The notes beneath the pieces were generated by a model. The model worked only from the letters and a program-made list of their open reading frames with translations. It was not told the origin of the DNA and searched no databases. A stretch of 64,000 nt of DNA from CAWCFV01 sp963794995 (GTDB lineage: Bacteria; Actinomycetota; Actinomycetes; JACCUZ01). The DNA is taken from contig CAWCFV010000002.1 of NCBI GenBank assembly GCA_963794995.1, positions 2,852,001 through 2,916,000 of the forward strand, read 5' to 3'. Of this stretch, positions 16,978 through 25,299 are shown piece after piece; the stretch's first letter is position 1, and each line of letters opens with the position of its first letter. Made by a program: the position numbers and the translations under genes.

Positions 16978-18818
16978 CCGCGCCGCTGCGCATGTCCAAC
17001 GTCGACGCCGCCTGGCTCGGCATGGACTCGCCGGAGAACCTGATGATGGTGACCGGGGTCCTCCGGCTCGACGAGGAGGTCGACCGTCCGCGCCTGGTCG
17101 AGGTGATCGAGCACCGTCTGCTGGCGGCGTACCCGAAGTTCTCGATGCGCCCGCTGCCGTCGCGCACGCCGTTCGAGCAGCCGGTCTGGACCGACGACCC
17201 CGACTTCGACCTGGCCCGGCACGTCGTGGACGCCGGGCAGGTGCAGGGGGACGACGGGCTCGCCGGGCTGGTCAGCGGTCTGCTCGGCCGGCCCCTGGAC
17301 ATGCGCCACTCGCCGTGGCAGTTCCACCTGGTGACGCTCCCGCCCGGAGAGGCCGGGGAGCCGACGTCGGCCCTGGTCGCCCGGCTGCACCACTGCATCG
17401 CCGACGGCATCGCGCTGGCCAGCGTGCTGCTCTCGCTCACCGACGACGACCCCGACGTGCCGCCGGACGAGCCACAGCCGGGCCGGGCGGGCGACCCGCG
17501 GCGGCCCGGCCTCCGGTCGAGGATCACCGAGGGCTCGCGCGACCTCGCCCCCGTGGTGGGGGTGGACCCGCTCGCCCCGCGGTCGCTGCGCCAGGCGGTC
17601 GCAGCGCTGCGCTTCGGCTGGCGGGTTCTGCACACCGGGGTCGGGCTGCTGCTCGCCAACCGTGACCCGCGCACCCGGCTCTCCGGCCGGCTGGGCACCG
17701 CGAAGGTGGCCGCCTGGTCGCGCCCCCTGGACCTCGCGATGACCAAGCGGGTCGCCGGCCGCCTCGGCGTCACGGTCAACGACGTCCTGCTCGCGGTGAC
17801 CGCCGGTGCGCTGCGTCGGCACCTCACCGGCCACGGCGAGGTGCCCCACGACCTGCGGGTGTTCGTCCCCGTCGACCTGCGACGCGGGGCGCCGGTGCCC
17901 GCGTCGCTGGGCAACAGGTTCGGCATCGTGTTCGTGACGCTGCCGGTCTCGGTCGAGGACCCGGTGGAGCGGGTGCGCCTGGTGCACGCGCGCATGAGCC
18001 GGCGGAAGGCGAGTGCGCAGGCCGCGTCGACCTTCGCGATCCTCGCCGTCGTCGGCGCCCTCCCGTCCTGGGCGCACCGGCTCGCGGTGCGCGTGCTCGG
18101 CGCCAAGTCGTCCGCCATCGTCACGAACGTCCCCGGCCCGACCCGCCCGGTGTACCTGGCCGGCTCCCGCCTGACCCGGCTGTCGTTCTGGGTGCCGCAG
18201 GCGGGGTCGGTCGGGCTCGGCGTGAGCCTGCTCAGCTACGCCGGCGAGATCACGGTCGGGGTGGCCGCCGACTGCAACCTGGTGCCCGACGCCGCGAGCC
18301 TCGTCGCAGCCGCCGAGGACGACCTGGCCGAGCTCGCCGCGCGCACCCTGGGAGTGGACGAGGACGCGGTCGAGCTGGCGGCCGTGCCCTTCGACTCCGA
18401 CCTGGCTGCGGTGCTCGTGGCGGAGGTGCAGCAGGAGTACGTCCGACGCTACGGCGGCCACGACGAGTCGCCGGTGGACCCGGACGAGTTCGCCGCGCCG
18501 CACGGCACCTTCTTCGTCGCCCGGGCCGGCGCCACGGTCATCGGCTGCGCCGGGATGCGCCGGCTCGGCGACGGGGTCGTCGAGGTGAAGCGGATGTTCG
18601 TCCGTCCCGAGCACCGGCGCCGCGGGTACGCCCGCCGGCTGCTGGCCGCCCTGGAGGCCCTGGCCCGCGAGCAGGGCCACCGGCGGATGGTGCTCGAGAC
18701 GGGTGCGGTGCAGCCCGAGGCGATCGCCCTGTACACGAGCAGCGGCTACCTGCCGGTCGAGGGGTTCGGCCACTACAAGGACTCGCCGCTGTCGCGCTCC
18801 TTCGGCCGCGACCTCTGA
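16974..18818 (+). CDS. WS/DGAT-type acyltransferase fused to a GNAT domain
   Basis: A 614-residue fusion. Residues 1 to about 465 form a wax ester synthase/diacylglycerol acyltransferase: the active-site motif HHCIADG is at 139-145, with LGVTVNDVLLAVTAGALRR, VPVDLR and the C-terminal NVPGPTRPVYLAGS. These enzymes acylate alcohols or diacylglycerol to make storage lipid. Residues about 495-605 form a GNAT N-acetyltransferase with acetyl-CoA loop RRRGYARRLL near 550 and FGHYKDSPLSRSF at the end. Known WS/DGAT proteins usually end near 460-480 residues, so the fusion is unusual. The frame is continuous across the junction. Confidence 0.88.
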   Translation: MTAPLRMSNVDAAWLGMDSPENLMMVTGVLRLDEEVDRPRLVEVIEHRLLAAYPKFSMRPLPSRTPFEQPVWTDDPDFDLARHVVDAGQVQGDDGLAGLVSGLLGRPLDMRHSPWQFHLVTLPPGEAGEPTSALVARLHHCIADGIALASVLLSLTDDDPDVPPDEPQPGRAGDPRRPGLRSRITEGSRDLAPVVGVDPLAPRSLRQAVAALRFGWRVLHTGVGLLLANRDPRTRLSGRLGTAKVAAWSRPLDLAMTKRVAGRLGVTVNDVLLAVTAGALRRHLTGHGEVPHDLRVFVPVDLRRGAPVPASLGNRFGIVFVTLPVSVEDPVERVRLVHARMSRRKASAQAASTFAILAVVGALPSWAHRLAVRVLGAKSSAIVTNVPGPTRPVYLAGSRLTRLSFWVPQAGSVGLGVSLLSYAGEITVGVAADCNLVPDAASLVAAAEDDLAELAARTLGVDEDAVELAAVPFDSDLAAVLVAEVQQEYVRRYGGHDESPVDPDEFAAPHGTFFVARAGATVIGCAGMRRLGDGVVEVKRMFVRPEHRRRGYARRLLAALEALAREQGHRRMVLETGAVQPEAIALYTSSGYLPVEGFGHYKDSPLSRSFGRDL

Positions 18819-18894
18819 GCCACCGGGGGCCGGCGCGACCGCGGGGGGCCGGGCCCAGGAGTGATCCGCGTCGCCTTCGGGCACCATCAGGCCC

Positions 18895-20823
18895 ATGGAC
18901 CACGAGCTGACCGGGCCGGTCGACCTCGACGACCTCCACCGCGTGGTCGACGGCCGGTGGGCCGACGTCCGCGCCGTCGTCCGGGCCCAGGTGCCCGCCG
19001 ACTGGTGTCTCCCGGTCGAGGACCTCGACCGGGAGGGGCAGCGGGAGCGGACCCTGCAGCGGGTCCGGGTCCTGGCCGAGGGCGGCCTGCCCCGGCGCGG
19101 CTTCGAGAAGGCCTACGGGGGCGAGGACGACATCGGCGGGTCCCTCACCTTCTACGAGATGCTCGGCCTCGTCGACCTGTCCCTGATGGTCAAGGCCGGG
19201 GTGCAGTGGGGACTGTTCGGCGGGGCGCTGCAGGCGCTGGGTACCCAGCGCCACCACGAGCGCTACCTCCCGCCGATGATGAGCCTGGACCTGCCGGGAT
19301 GCTTCGCCATGACGGAGTCGGGTCACGGCTCCGACGTGCAGTCGCTGCGCACGACCGCGACCTTCGACCCCGAGCGCGACGAGTTCGTCGTGCGCACTCC
19401 CGACGACGACGCGCGCAAGGACTACATCGGCAACGCGGCACGGGACGGCCGGCTCGCGGTCGTCTTCGCCCAGCTGGTCACCAAGGGCGAGAGCCGCGGG
19501 GTGCACGCCCTGCTGGTGCCCATCCGCGACGAGGACGGCGCCGCGTGCCCGGGCGTGCGGATCGAGGACTGCGGCCACAAGGGCGGACTCAACGGCGTCG
19601 ACAACGGCCGGCTGTGGTTCGACGACGTGCGGGTGCCACGCGACGCCCTGCTCGACCGCTACGGCCAGGTCGCGGCCGACGGCACCTACTCGAGCCCGAT
19701 CGAGAGCACGTCGCAGCGGTTCTTCACGATGCTCGGGGCGCTGGTCCGCGGCCGGGTCAGCGTCGGGGGCGCCGCCGCCGGCGCGGCCAAGGTCGCTCTT
19801 GCCATCGCCGTGGACCACGGCGAGAACCGGACCCAGTTCGCGCGTCCCGGCTCGTCCGGCGAGGTGACGGTCCTCGACTACCTCTCCCACCAGCGGCGGC
19901 TGCTGCCCGCCCTGGCGACGTCGTACGCGCTGCACTTCGGGCAGGCCGAGCTGACGTCCGACCTGCACGACGTGCAGACCGGCGGCACCACCGACGACGC
20001 CCGTCAGCGCGAGCTGGAGTCGCGCGCGGCCGGGCTCAAGGCCCTGAGCACCTGGCACGCGACCGCGACGATCCAGACGTGTCGTGAGGCCTGTGGCGGG
20101 GCGGGCTACCTCTCGTCGAACCGGCTGGTGCAGCTCAAGGCGGACAGCGACGTCTTCGCGACGTTCGAGGGCGACAACACGGTGCTCATGCAGCTGGTCG
20201 CGCGGGCGATGCTGACGAGCTACCGCGACCACTTCGGCGAGCTCGACACGTTCGGCACCGTCCGGTTCCTCGCCGACCAGGTCGTCGAGACGGTGCTGGA
20301 GCGGACCGCTGCCCGCGGCCTCGTCGACCGGCTCGCGGCCGTGGCGCCCGGCAGGGACGACGACGTGAACCTGCTGGACCGCGACTGGCAGCGCTCGATG
20401 TTCGCCTGGCGCGAGTCGCACGTCGTCTCCGGCCTCGCCCGACGGCTCCGGCGCGCGGGCGCCGGTGACGGCGGCGACGCGTTCGACGCGGTCAACCGGG
20501 TGCAGGCGCACTCCCTGGCCGCGGCGCACGCCCACGTCCACGTCCTGCTCCTCGAGGCCTTCGCGCGGGCCCTGGGCACCTGCACCGACGACGGCACCAG
20601 GGACCTGCTCGGCCGGGCCTGCGACCTGTACGCACTGGCCGAGATCGAGGCCGACCGGGGCTGGTTCCTCGAGCACGGCCGGCTCACCCCGGCGGGCTCC
20701 AAGGCCGTCGGCCGGGCGGTCGACGACCTCTGCGGCGCGCTGCGCCCGCACGCGGCGACCCTGGTCGCCGGGTTCGGGATCCCGCGTCCGTGGCTGGGCG
20801 CCGAGCTCACCGGCCACGGCTGA
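18895..20823 (+). CDS. Acyl-CoA dehydrogenase/oxidase-family protein
   Basis: A 642-residue flavoprotein, longer than bacterial acyl-CoA dehydrogenases (about 400) and close to acyl-CoA oxidases. Visible signatures are the flavin segment CFAMTESGHGSDV, the substrate segment FFTMLGALVRGRVSVG, EACGGAGYLSSNRL, and FEGDNTVLMQLVAR carrying the catalytic acid region. A C-terminal helical domain of roughly 200 residues follows, as in ACOX enzymes. It should desaturate acyl-CoA in beta-oxidation, passing electrons to oxygen or ETF. It follows the WS/DGAT gene, suggesting a lipid-turnover neighbourhood. Confidence 0.88.
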   Translation: MDHELTGPVDLDDLHRVVDGRWADVRAVVRAQVPADWCLPVEDLDREGQRERTLQRVRVLAEGGLPRRGFEKAYGGEDDIGGSLTFYEMLGLVDLSLMVKAGVQWGLFGGALQALGTQRHHERYLPPMMSLDLPGCFAMTESGHGSDVQSLRTTATFDPERDEFVVRTPDDDARKDYIGNAARDGRLAVVFAQLVTKGESRGVHALLVPIRDEDGAACPGVRIEDCGHKGGLNGVDNGRLWFDDVRVPRDALLDRYGQVAADGTYSSPIESTSQRFFTMLGALVRGRVSVGGAAAGAAKVALAIAVDHGENRTQFARPGSSGEVTVLDYLSHQRRLLPALATSYALHFGQAELTSDLHDVQTGGTTDDARQRELESRAAGLKALSTWHATATIQTCREACGGAGYLSSNRLVQLKADSDVFATFEGDNTVLMQLVARAMLTSYRDHFGELDTFGTVRFLADQVVETVLERTAARGLVDRLAAVAPGRDDDVNLLDRDWQRSMFAWRESHVVSGLARRLRRAGAGDGGDAFDAVNRVQAHSLAAAHAHVHVLLLEAFARALGTCTDDGTRDLLGRACDLYALAEIEADRGWFLEHGRLTPAGSKAVGRAVDDLCGALRPHAATLVAGFGIPRPWLGAELTGHG

Positions 20824-21010
20824 GCCGTCCGGCCCTGTGCCGTGACGATCGGCCCGATCCGCGGGACGAACGGAGGAGATCCCGGCAGAACTCCTCAGGA
20901 AAGCGGTGGCGCGGACCGATGAGAGGGCCACGAAGGACCACTACGTGGGTGACGTCGGGGGGACGTGTCCACGAGGCAGGTCCGGACTCCTTGCTCCAGG
21001 AGGTGGCACC

Positions 21011-21205
21011 ATGTGTCAGCACCAGCCGATCTGCCCGTCGGTCGACAGCCCGGCGCGCCAGCTCGCCCACACGGTCGCGGCGCACCCGGAGCAGGGCTGG
21101 TCCCTGCTGTGCAACGGCGTCGTGGTGTTCGACGACCTGGGCGAGCTGCTCCCGGCACGTCCTCCCGCCCAGTCGGCCGCGGTCCGCGCACCGCAGGCCG
21201 CCTGA
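21011..21205 (+). CDS. Small conserved actinobacterial protein, DUF5999-like
   Basis: A 64-residue protein beginning MCQHQPICPSVDSPARQLA and continuing AHPEQGWSLLCNGVVVFDD, then LGELLP. This pattern (N-terminal Cys-His cluster, HPEQGW, LLCNGVVxFxDxGxLLP) is the DUF5999 signature of actinobacteria; function unknown. The ATG sits behind a near-perfect AGGAGGT ribosome binding site, so the in-frame upstream extension is unlikely to be translated. It probably has its own promoter in the 190-bp gap upstream. Confidence 0.8.
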   Translation: MCQHQPICPSVDSPARQLAHTVAAHPEQGWSLLCNGVVVFDDLGELLPARPPAQSAAVRAPQAA

Positions 21206-21219
21206 GGGGCGTGGCCGCG

Positions 21220-21315
21220 ATGGCGCAGCAGGTCACGGTCACCAAGCAGACACGCACCTCACCGCCGGTCGAGCTCGACCTGCGTGCGCCCTCGGGCCGC
21301 GCGCTGCCGTTCTGA
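21220..21315 (+). CDS. Possible 31-residue peptide after the DUF5999 gene
   Basis: A short frame (MAQQVTVTKQTRTSPPVELD, then LRAPSGRALPF) starts 14 bp after the DUF5999 gene in another frame and ends 17 bp before the convergent antiporter gene. It has no strong ribosome binding site, and an alternative GTG lies 9 bp upstream. The sequence is protein-like but too short to judge alone. Confidence 0.35.
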   Translation: MAQQVTVTKQTRTSPPVELDLRAPSGRALPF

Positions 21316-21331
21316 GGACGGGACCGGCGGG

Positions 21332-23200
21332 TCAGCCCAGGCGCTCGTCGACATAGCACCAGCGCCATGCCTCGCCGGACTCGAAGCTGCGCATCACGGG
21401 GTGCCCTGTCTCCCGGTAGTGGCCTTCGGCGTGCCGTTCGGACGACGAGTCGCAGCACCCGACGTGCCCGCAGTCGAGGCACAGCCGCAGGTGCACCCAC
21501 CGCGTGCCGTCCCGCAGGCACTCCTCGCAGCCCTCGGGGGTGAGCGGCTTCACCGCCACCGGCGCCCTGTCGAGGTGCTCGCAGGCGCCGCCGCGGTCGT
21601 CGCGGGCGACCAGCTCGCGCTGCACGTCGCTGCCCTTGTCCTCGAGGCGGTCCAGCAGCGACTCCTCGGCGTCGAGCAGGTTCATGACGTCGCGCAGCAC
21701 CTCGTCGTCGACCTTGCCCGAGTCGCGCGCGTGCAGCACCACTGCCCGCTCCGCGTGCAGCATCTCCTGCCGCAGCCGGCGGTAGGTCTCGCTCGGCGTC
21801 TCGGCGTCGCTGGGGGCGCCGAGACGCTCCCACGCCGCGTCGGACCGGCTGCGGGCCCGCTCCTCGAGCCGGTCGATCACGGCCGGGTCGTCGCCCTCCG
21901 CCTTGAGCTCCTCGAGGCGCGCGAGCCCGGCCCGGGTCGCCTTGGACAGCAGCGCCGCCTCCTCCAGCGCGTCCTCGGCCGGGTCGGGGCCGGGCAGCCC
22001 GAGCAGGCGGACCAGCCACGGCAGGGTGGTGCCGTTGATGAGCAGGGTGCCGCCCACGACCGCGAAGGCCGCGAGCACCAGGAGGTCGCGGCGGGGCGTG
22101 TCGGCCGGCAGGACGAAGGCGGCGGCCAGGGTCACGACCCCGCGCATGCCCGCCCAGGAGACCAGCGCCGCGTGGCTCCAGCTCCACGCCACCCGCCGCA
22201 TGCGGGCCGGGCCGAAGCGGTAGGCGGCCGTCACCGCGAAGACCCACCCGATCCGCGCGGCGAGCGTGGTCAGCAGCACGAGGGCGCAGACCACGACCAG
22301 CCCGGCGGTGCTCGTGCCGCCCTCCGTCGCGTTGCTCACCACCTGCGAGACCTGCAGGCCGATGAGCAGGAAGACGATGTTCTCCAGGACGAAGGTGATC
22401 GTGCGCCAGTTGGTCTGCTCGGCCAGCCGGGAGGCCGCGGACTGCAGGGCCGGCGCCTTGTGCCCCAGCACCAGCCCGACGATCACCACGGAGATCACCC
22501 CGCTGGCGTGGAACGACTCGGCTGCCAGGTAGGCGACGAACGGCGCCACGAGGGACAGCGTGGTGTCGAGCACCGGGTCCTGGACCCGGTGCCGGGCGGA
22601 GGCGAGAGCAGCGGCCACGACGAGTCCTGCGGCGACCCCGCCGCCGGCAGCCAGCAGGAAGTCGCCGGCGACCTCGAGGACGGTCACCGTGGTCGCGATG
22701 GCGGCGATCGACGTCCGCAGCGCCACCAGCGCCGTCGCGTCGTTGAGCAGGCTCTCGCCCTCGAGGATCGACACGATCCGGCGCGGCATCCCCACCTTGC
22801 GGGCGATGGTCGTGGCCGCGACGGCGTCCGGCGGGGACACCACGGCGCCCAGCGCCAACGCCGCGGCCAGGGGCACGCCGGGGACGACCCAGTAGGTGAC
22901 CAGGCCGACGAGCACGGTCGTCACCACCACGGCACCGACCGCGAGGATCCCGATCGACTGCCGGTTGGCGCGGACGTCGACGAGGGAGGTCCGCAGCGCA
23001 GCCGCGTAGAGCAGCGGGGGCAGGAACCCCAGCAGGACCACCTCGGGGTCGAGCCGGTACTCGGGCACGCCCGGCACGAAGGACGCGAGCAGCCCGACCA
23101 CCACGAGCACCAGGGGTGCGCTGAGGCCGAGTCGCCGGGCGGAGGCCGCCACGACGGCCACCGCGCAGACGAGCGCCAGGATCTCGAGGGCCTCGGTCAT
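21332..23200 (-). CDS. NhaP-type Na+/H+ antiporter with C-terminal UBP zinc finger
   Basis: A 622-residue CPA1 antiporter. About 12 helices occupy residues 1-415; the ion-binding and transport motifs lie in ALGAVVSPPDAVAATTIAR and GESLLNDATALV, with SWAGMRGVVTLAAAF later. A cytoplasmic helical region of about 110 residues follows. Residues about 540-620 form a UBP-type zinc finger (ACEHLDRAP, GCEECLRDGTRWVHLRLCLD, CGHVGCCDSSSERHAEGHY, TGHPVMRSF), a fold that in eukaryotes binds the free C-terminus of ubiquitin. This architecture recurs in actinobacteria; the zinc finger may sense a regulator or peptide. Confidence 0.9.
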   Translation of the reverse strand: MTEALEILALVCAVAVVAASARRLGLSAPLVLVVVGLLASFVPGVPEYRLDPEVVLLGFLPPLLYAAALRTSLVDVRANRQSIGILAVGAVVVTTVLVGLVTYWVVPGVPLAAALALGAVVSPPDAVAATTIARKVGMPRRIVSILEGESLLNDATALVALRTSIAAIATTVTVLEVAGDFLLAAGGGVAAGLVVAAALASARHRVQDPVLDTTLSLVAPFVAYLAAESFHASGVISVVIVGLVLGHKAPALQSAASRLAEQTNWRTITFVLENIVFLLIGLQVSQVVSNATEGGTSTAGLVVVCALVLLTTLAARIGWVFAVTAAYRFGPARMRRVAWSWSHAALVSWAGMRGVVTLAAAFVLPADTPRRDLLVLAAFAVVGGTLLINGTTLPWLVRLLGLPGPDPAEDALEEAALLSKATRAGLARLEELKAEGDDPAVIDRLEERARSRSDAAWERLGAPSDAETPSETYRRLRQEMLHAERAVVLHARDSGKVDDEVLRDVMNLLDAEESLLDRLEDKGSDVQRELVARDDRGGACEHLDRAPVAVKPLTPEGCEECLRDGTRWVHLRLCLDCGHVGCCDSSSERHAEGHYRETGHPVMRSFESGEAWRWCYVDERLG

Positions 23201-23255
23201 GGCCCGTCACAGCACCCGTCGGGCCGCGTGGATTCCCGGCGACCCGGGTGTGCGT

Positions 23256-23960
23256 TCAGCGGTACTCCGGGTTGGGGTGGTCGAAGCGGGCACCGGCGTC
23301 CCAGGCGGTGCGCTGGTTGCCCTGGGCGGGGACGCCGCCCGCGTCCTTGAGCAGCCGGGCGAGATGCAGCAGGTTCCACGCCATGAAGGTGGTGTTGCGC
23401 CGGGTGAAGTCGTTCTCGCGGCCGCCGGACCCCTCGTCGAGGTAGCTGGGCCCCGGGCCGGCCTCACCGATCCAGCCGGCGTCCGCCTGCGGCGGGATGG
23501 TGCAGCCCAGGTGCTGGAGCGAGTACAGGACGTTCATCGCGACGTGCTTGATGCCGTCCTCGTTGCCCGTGACGAGCACGCCCCCGACCTTGCCGTAGTA
23601 GGCGTACTGGCCGGCGTCGTTGAGCTCGGCGCTGTTGGCGTACAGGCGCTCGATCACCCGGGTGCACACGCTGCTCTTGTCGCCGAGCCAGATCGGCGTG
23701 CACACGACGAGGATGTCGGCGGCCTTGACCGTCGCGTAGATCGTCGGCCAGTCGTCGCGGTCGAAGCCGTGCTCGCGCATGTCGGGCTGCACGCCCGGTG
23801 CCAGGTCGTGGTCGACCGCGCGCACCTCGTCGACGTGCACGCCCTGCGCGCGCATGATCGCGATGCTGTTGGCAGCCAGGCCCGCGGTGTGCGAGACCTC
23901 GGGGGAGCGCTTCAGGGTGCAGTTGAGGAACAGCGCCCGCAGGTCGCTGAAGTCGGTCAC
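23256..23960 (-). CDS. Flavodoxin-like NADPH-dependent FMN reductase
   Basis: A 234-residue flavodoxin-fold protein of the NADPH-dependent FMN reductase/iron-sulfur flavoprotein group. Conserved pieces are LRALFLNCTLKRSPEVSHT (phosphate loop), ILVVCTPIWLGDKSSVC (isoalloxazine loop) and GKVGGVLVTGNEDGIKHVA. It probably reduces FMN or quinones. The GTG start overlaps the Ku stop codon (GTGA), so it is translationally coupled to a DNA-repair gene. That could indicate an oxidative-damage link, though chance operon assembly is equally possible. Confidence 0.82.
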   Translation of the reverse strand: MTDFSDLRALFLNCTLKRSPEVSHTAGLAANSIAIMRAQGVHVDEVRAVDHDLAPGVQPDMREHGFDRDDWPTIYATVKAADILVVCTPIWLGDKSSVCTRVIERLYANSAELNDAGQYAYYGKVGGVLVTGNEDGIKHVAMNVLYSLQHLGCTIPPQADAGWIGEAGPGPSYLDEGSGGRENDFTRRNTTFMAWNLLHLARLLKDAGGVPAQGNQRTAWDAGARFDHPNPEYR

Positions 23961-24925
23961 GCGGAGCGCCGGGCGGCAGCCTTCTTGGCGGCCGCCTTCT
24001 TCGCCGGTTTGGCCGCCTTCTTGGTGGCCTTGGCGGCGCCGGTCTTCTTGGTGCCGGTCTTCGTCGCGCCGGTCTTGCCCTCGCCCTGCTTCGCGGCGCC
24101 GGACTTCGTCGTCCCGGAGGCGGCCGGGCTGGCGTTGCCGCCGCCGGATCGGCGCTCCTTGGCCTCGGCGACGCTGCGCCGCAGCGCCTCCATGAGGTCG
24201 ACCACCTGCCCGGACGAGGTCGGCTCCTCGGCGGGGGCCACGACCTCCTTGCCGGCGACCTTGGCCTCGATCACCTGCTCCAGGGCCTCGCGGTACTGGT
24301 CGGCGAACTCCTCGGGCTCGAAGTCGCCGGAGAGCGCCTGGATGTAGGACTCGGCCATGGCGAGCTCCTGCTCGCGGACCTTGATGTCGTCGCCGCCGAG
24401 GTCGAGCTGCGGCTCGCGGACCTCGTCGGGCCACAGCAGGGTCTGCAGCACGAGCACGCCTTCCCGCGCGCGCAGCATGGCCAGGCGCTCGCGCTGGCGC
24501 AGGGCGACCTTGACCACCGCCACCCGGTCGGCCTTCTCCAGGGCGTCGCGCAGGAGGATGTAGGGCTTCACGTCGCCGGTGGGGTCGCAGTAGTAGGGCT
24601 TGCTCATCTGGACGGCGTCGATCTGGTCGGCCGGGACGAAGCTCAGCACCTCGACCGCGCGCGAGGAGGAGATGGGCAGGTTCGCGAAGTCGTCGTCGTC
24701 GAGGACGACCATGTCGCCGTCGGGCAGCTCGTAGCCCTTGGCGATGTCGGCGTAGGCCACCTCCTCGCCGTCCACCGAGCACACCCGCTTGTAGCGGATG
24801 CGTCCCCCGTCCTCGCGGTGCACCTGCCGGAAGGAGATGTCCTTCTCCTCGGTGGCGCTGAAGAGCCGGACGGGGATGGAGACCAGCCCGAAGGAGATGG
24901 CGCCTTTCCAGATGCTCTGCGGCAT
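23957..24925 (-). CDS. ku: Ku protein of non-homologous end joining
   Basis: A 322-residue bacterial Ku homodimer subunit that binds broken DNA ends and recruits LigD. The N-terminus PQSIWKGAISFGLVSIPVRL is diagnostic, followed by RVCSVDGEEVAYADIAKGYE and the C-terminal dimer core. Residues about 255-322 form a long Lys/Ala/Gly/Thr-rich tail (GTKKTGAAKATKKAAKPAKK), as in actinobacterial Ku proteins with DNA-binding tails. A second in-frame ATG lies 9 nt upstream; the chosen one matches the family start. LigD is not in the window. The flavodoxin-like gene is co-transcribed downstream. Confidence 0.95.
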   Translation of the reverse strand: MPQSIWKGAISFGLVSIPVRLFSATEEKDISFRQVHREDGGRIRYKRVCSVDGEEVAYADIAKGYELPDGDMVVLDDDDFANLPISSSRAVEVLSFVPADQIDAVQMSKPYYCDPTGDVKPYILLRDALEKADRVAVVKVALRQRERLAMLRAREGVLVLQTLLWPDEVREPQLDLGGDDIKVREQELAMAESYIQALSGDFEPEEFADQYREALEQVIEAKVAGKEVVAPAEEPTSSGQVVDLMEALRRSVAEAKERRSGGGNASPAASGTTKSGAAKQGEGKTGATKTGTKKTGAAKATKKAAKPAKKAAAKKAAARRSA

Positions 24926-25076
24926 GGCATCCATGATCGTGCCGATCGGCCCGCGGCGCCACCGCGGGGTCGCCCGACCGCCCCGGACCGCCCGTGCGGG
25001 GCGCTTTGTCGACATTCCCGTCCCGGTCACGGCGCGTCTGCGGGGTTGTGTCCGGGGCCCGTGGCACCGTCTGGGC

Positions 25077-25289
25077 ATGACCACGAGCGCCGTCGCCCTG
25101 AGGTGGTGCGCCACCTGCCACGACGAGACCATGTTCGAGCAGCCCGAGTGCCGTGACCACCAGGGCGGCGAGTGCCCCGAGTGGGTCTGTGTCGCCTGCG
25201 GCGAGGCCCTGCTGCTGGGCTTCGTCCCCTCGGCGCCGGCTCGCCGCCGACGCCGGACCGGGCGCCGGCCGGCTGACCGCGTCGCGTGA
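25077..25289 (+). CDS. Small zinc-ribbon-like protein
   Basis: A 70-residue protein with WCATCHDETMFEQPEC near the start and CPEWVCVACGEALLLGF in the middle, giving CxxC pairs suited to one zinc ion. The C-terminal 25 residues are Arg/Pro-rich. Function unknown. It is transcribed divergently from Ku and is followed by the PsiE-like gene after 10 bp, so the two may be co-transcribed. Confidence 0.65.
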   Translation: MTTSAVALRWCATCHDETMFEQPECRDHQGGECPEWVCVACGEALLLGFVPSAPARRRRRTGRRPADRVA

Positions 25290-25299
25290 GGACGACCGC

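Noticed and set aside
16014..18896. Long minus-strand open frame (about 960 codons) opposite the ROK and WS/DGAT genes
   Set aside because: Same GC artefact; no motif, and the opposite strand encodes clear conserved domains.
18538..20931. Long minus-strand open frame (about 797 codons) opposite the acyl-CoA oxidase-like gene
   Set aside because: Arg/Val/Gly-rich translation without domains, fully antisense to a conserved enzyme.
23205..23240. GGGAAT on the minus strand upstream of the NhaP antiporter as a possible SigR promoter
   Set aside because: At 18-bp spacing the downstream element is GCT rather than GTT, so the match is weak.
24930..25018. GGGAAT on the minus strand upstream of Ku as a possible SigR promoter
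   Set aside because: No GTT at the required spacing.
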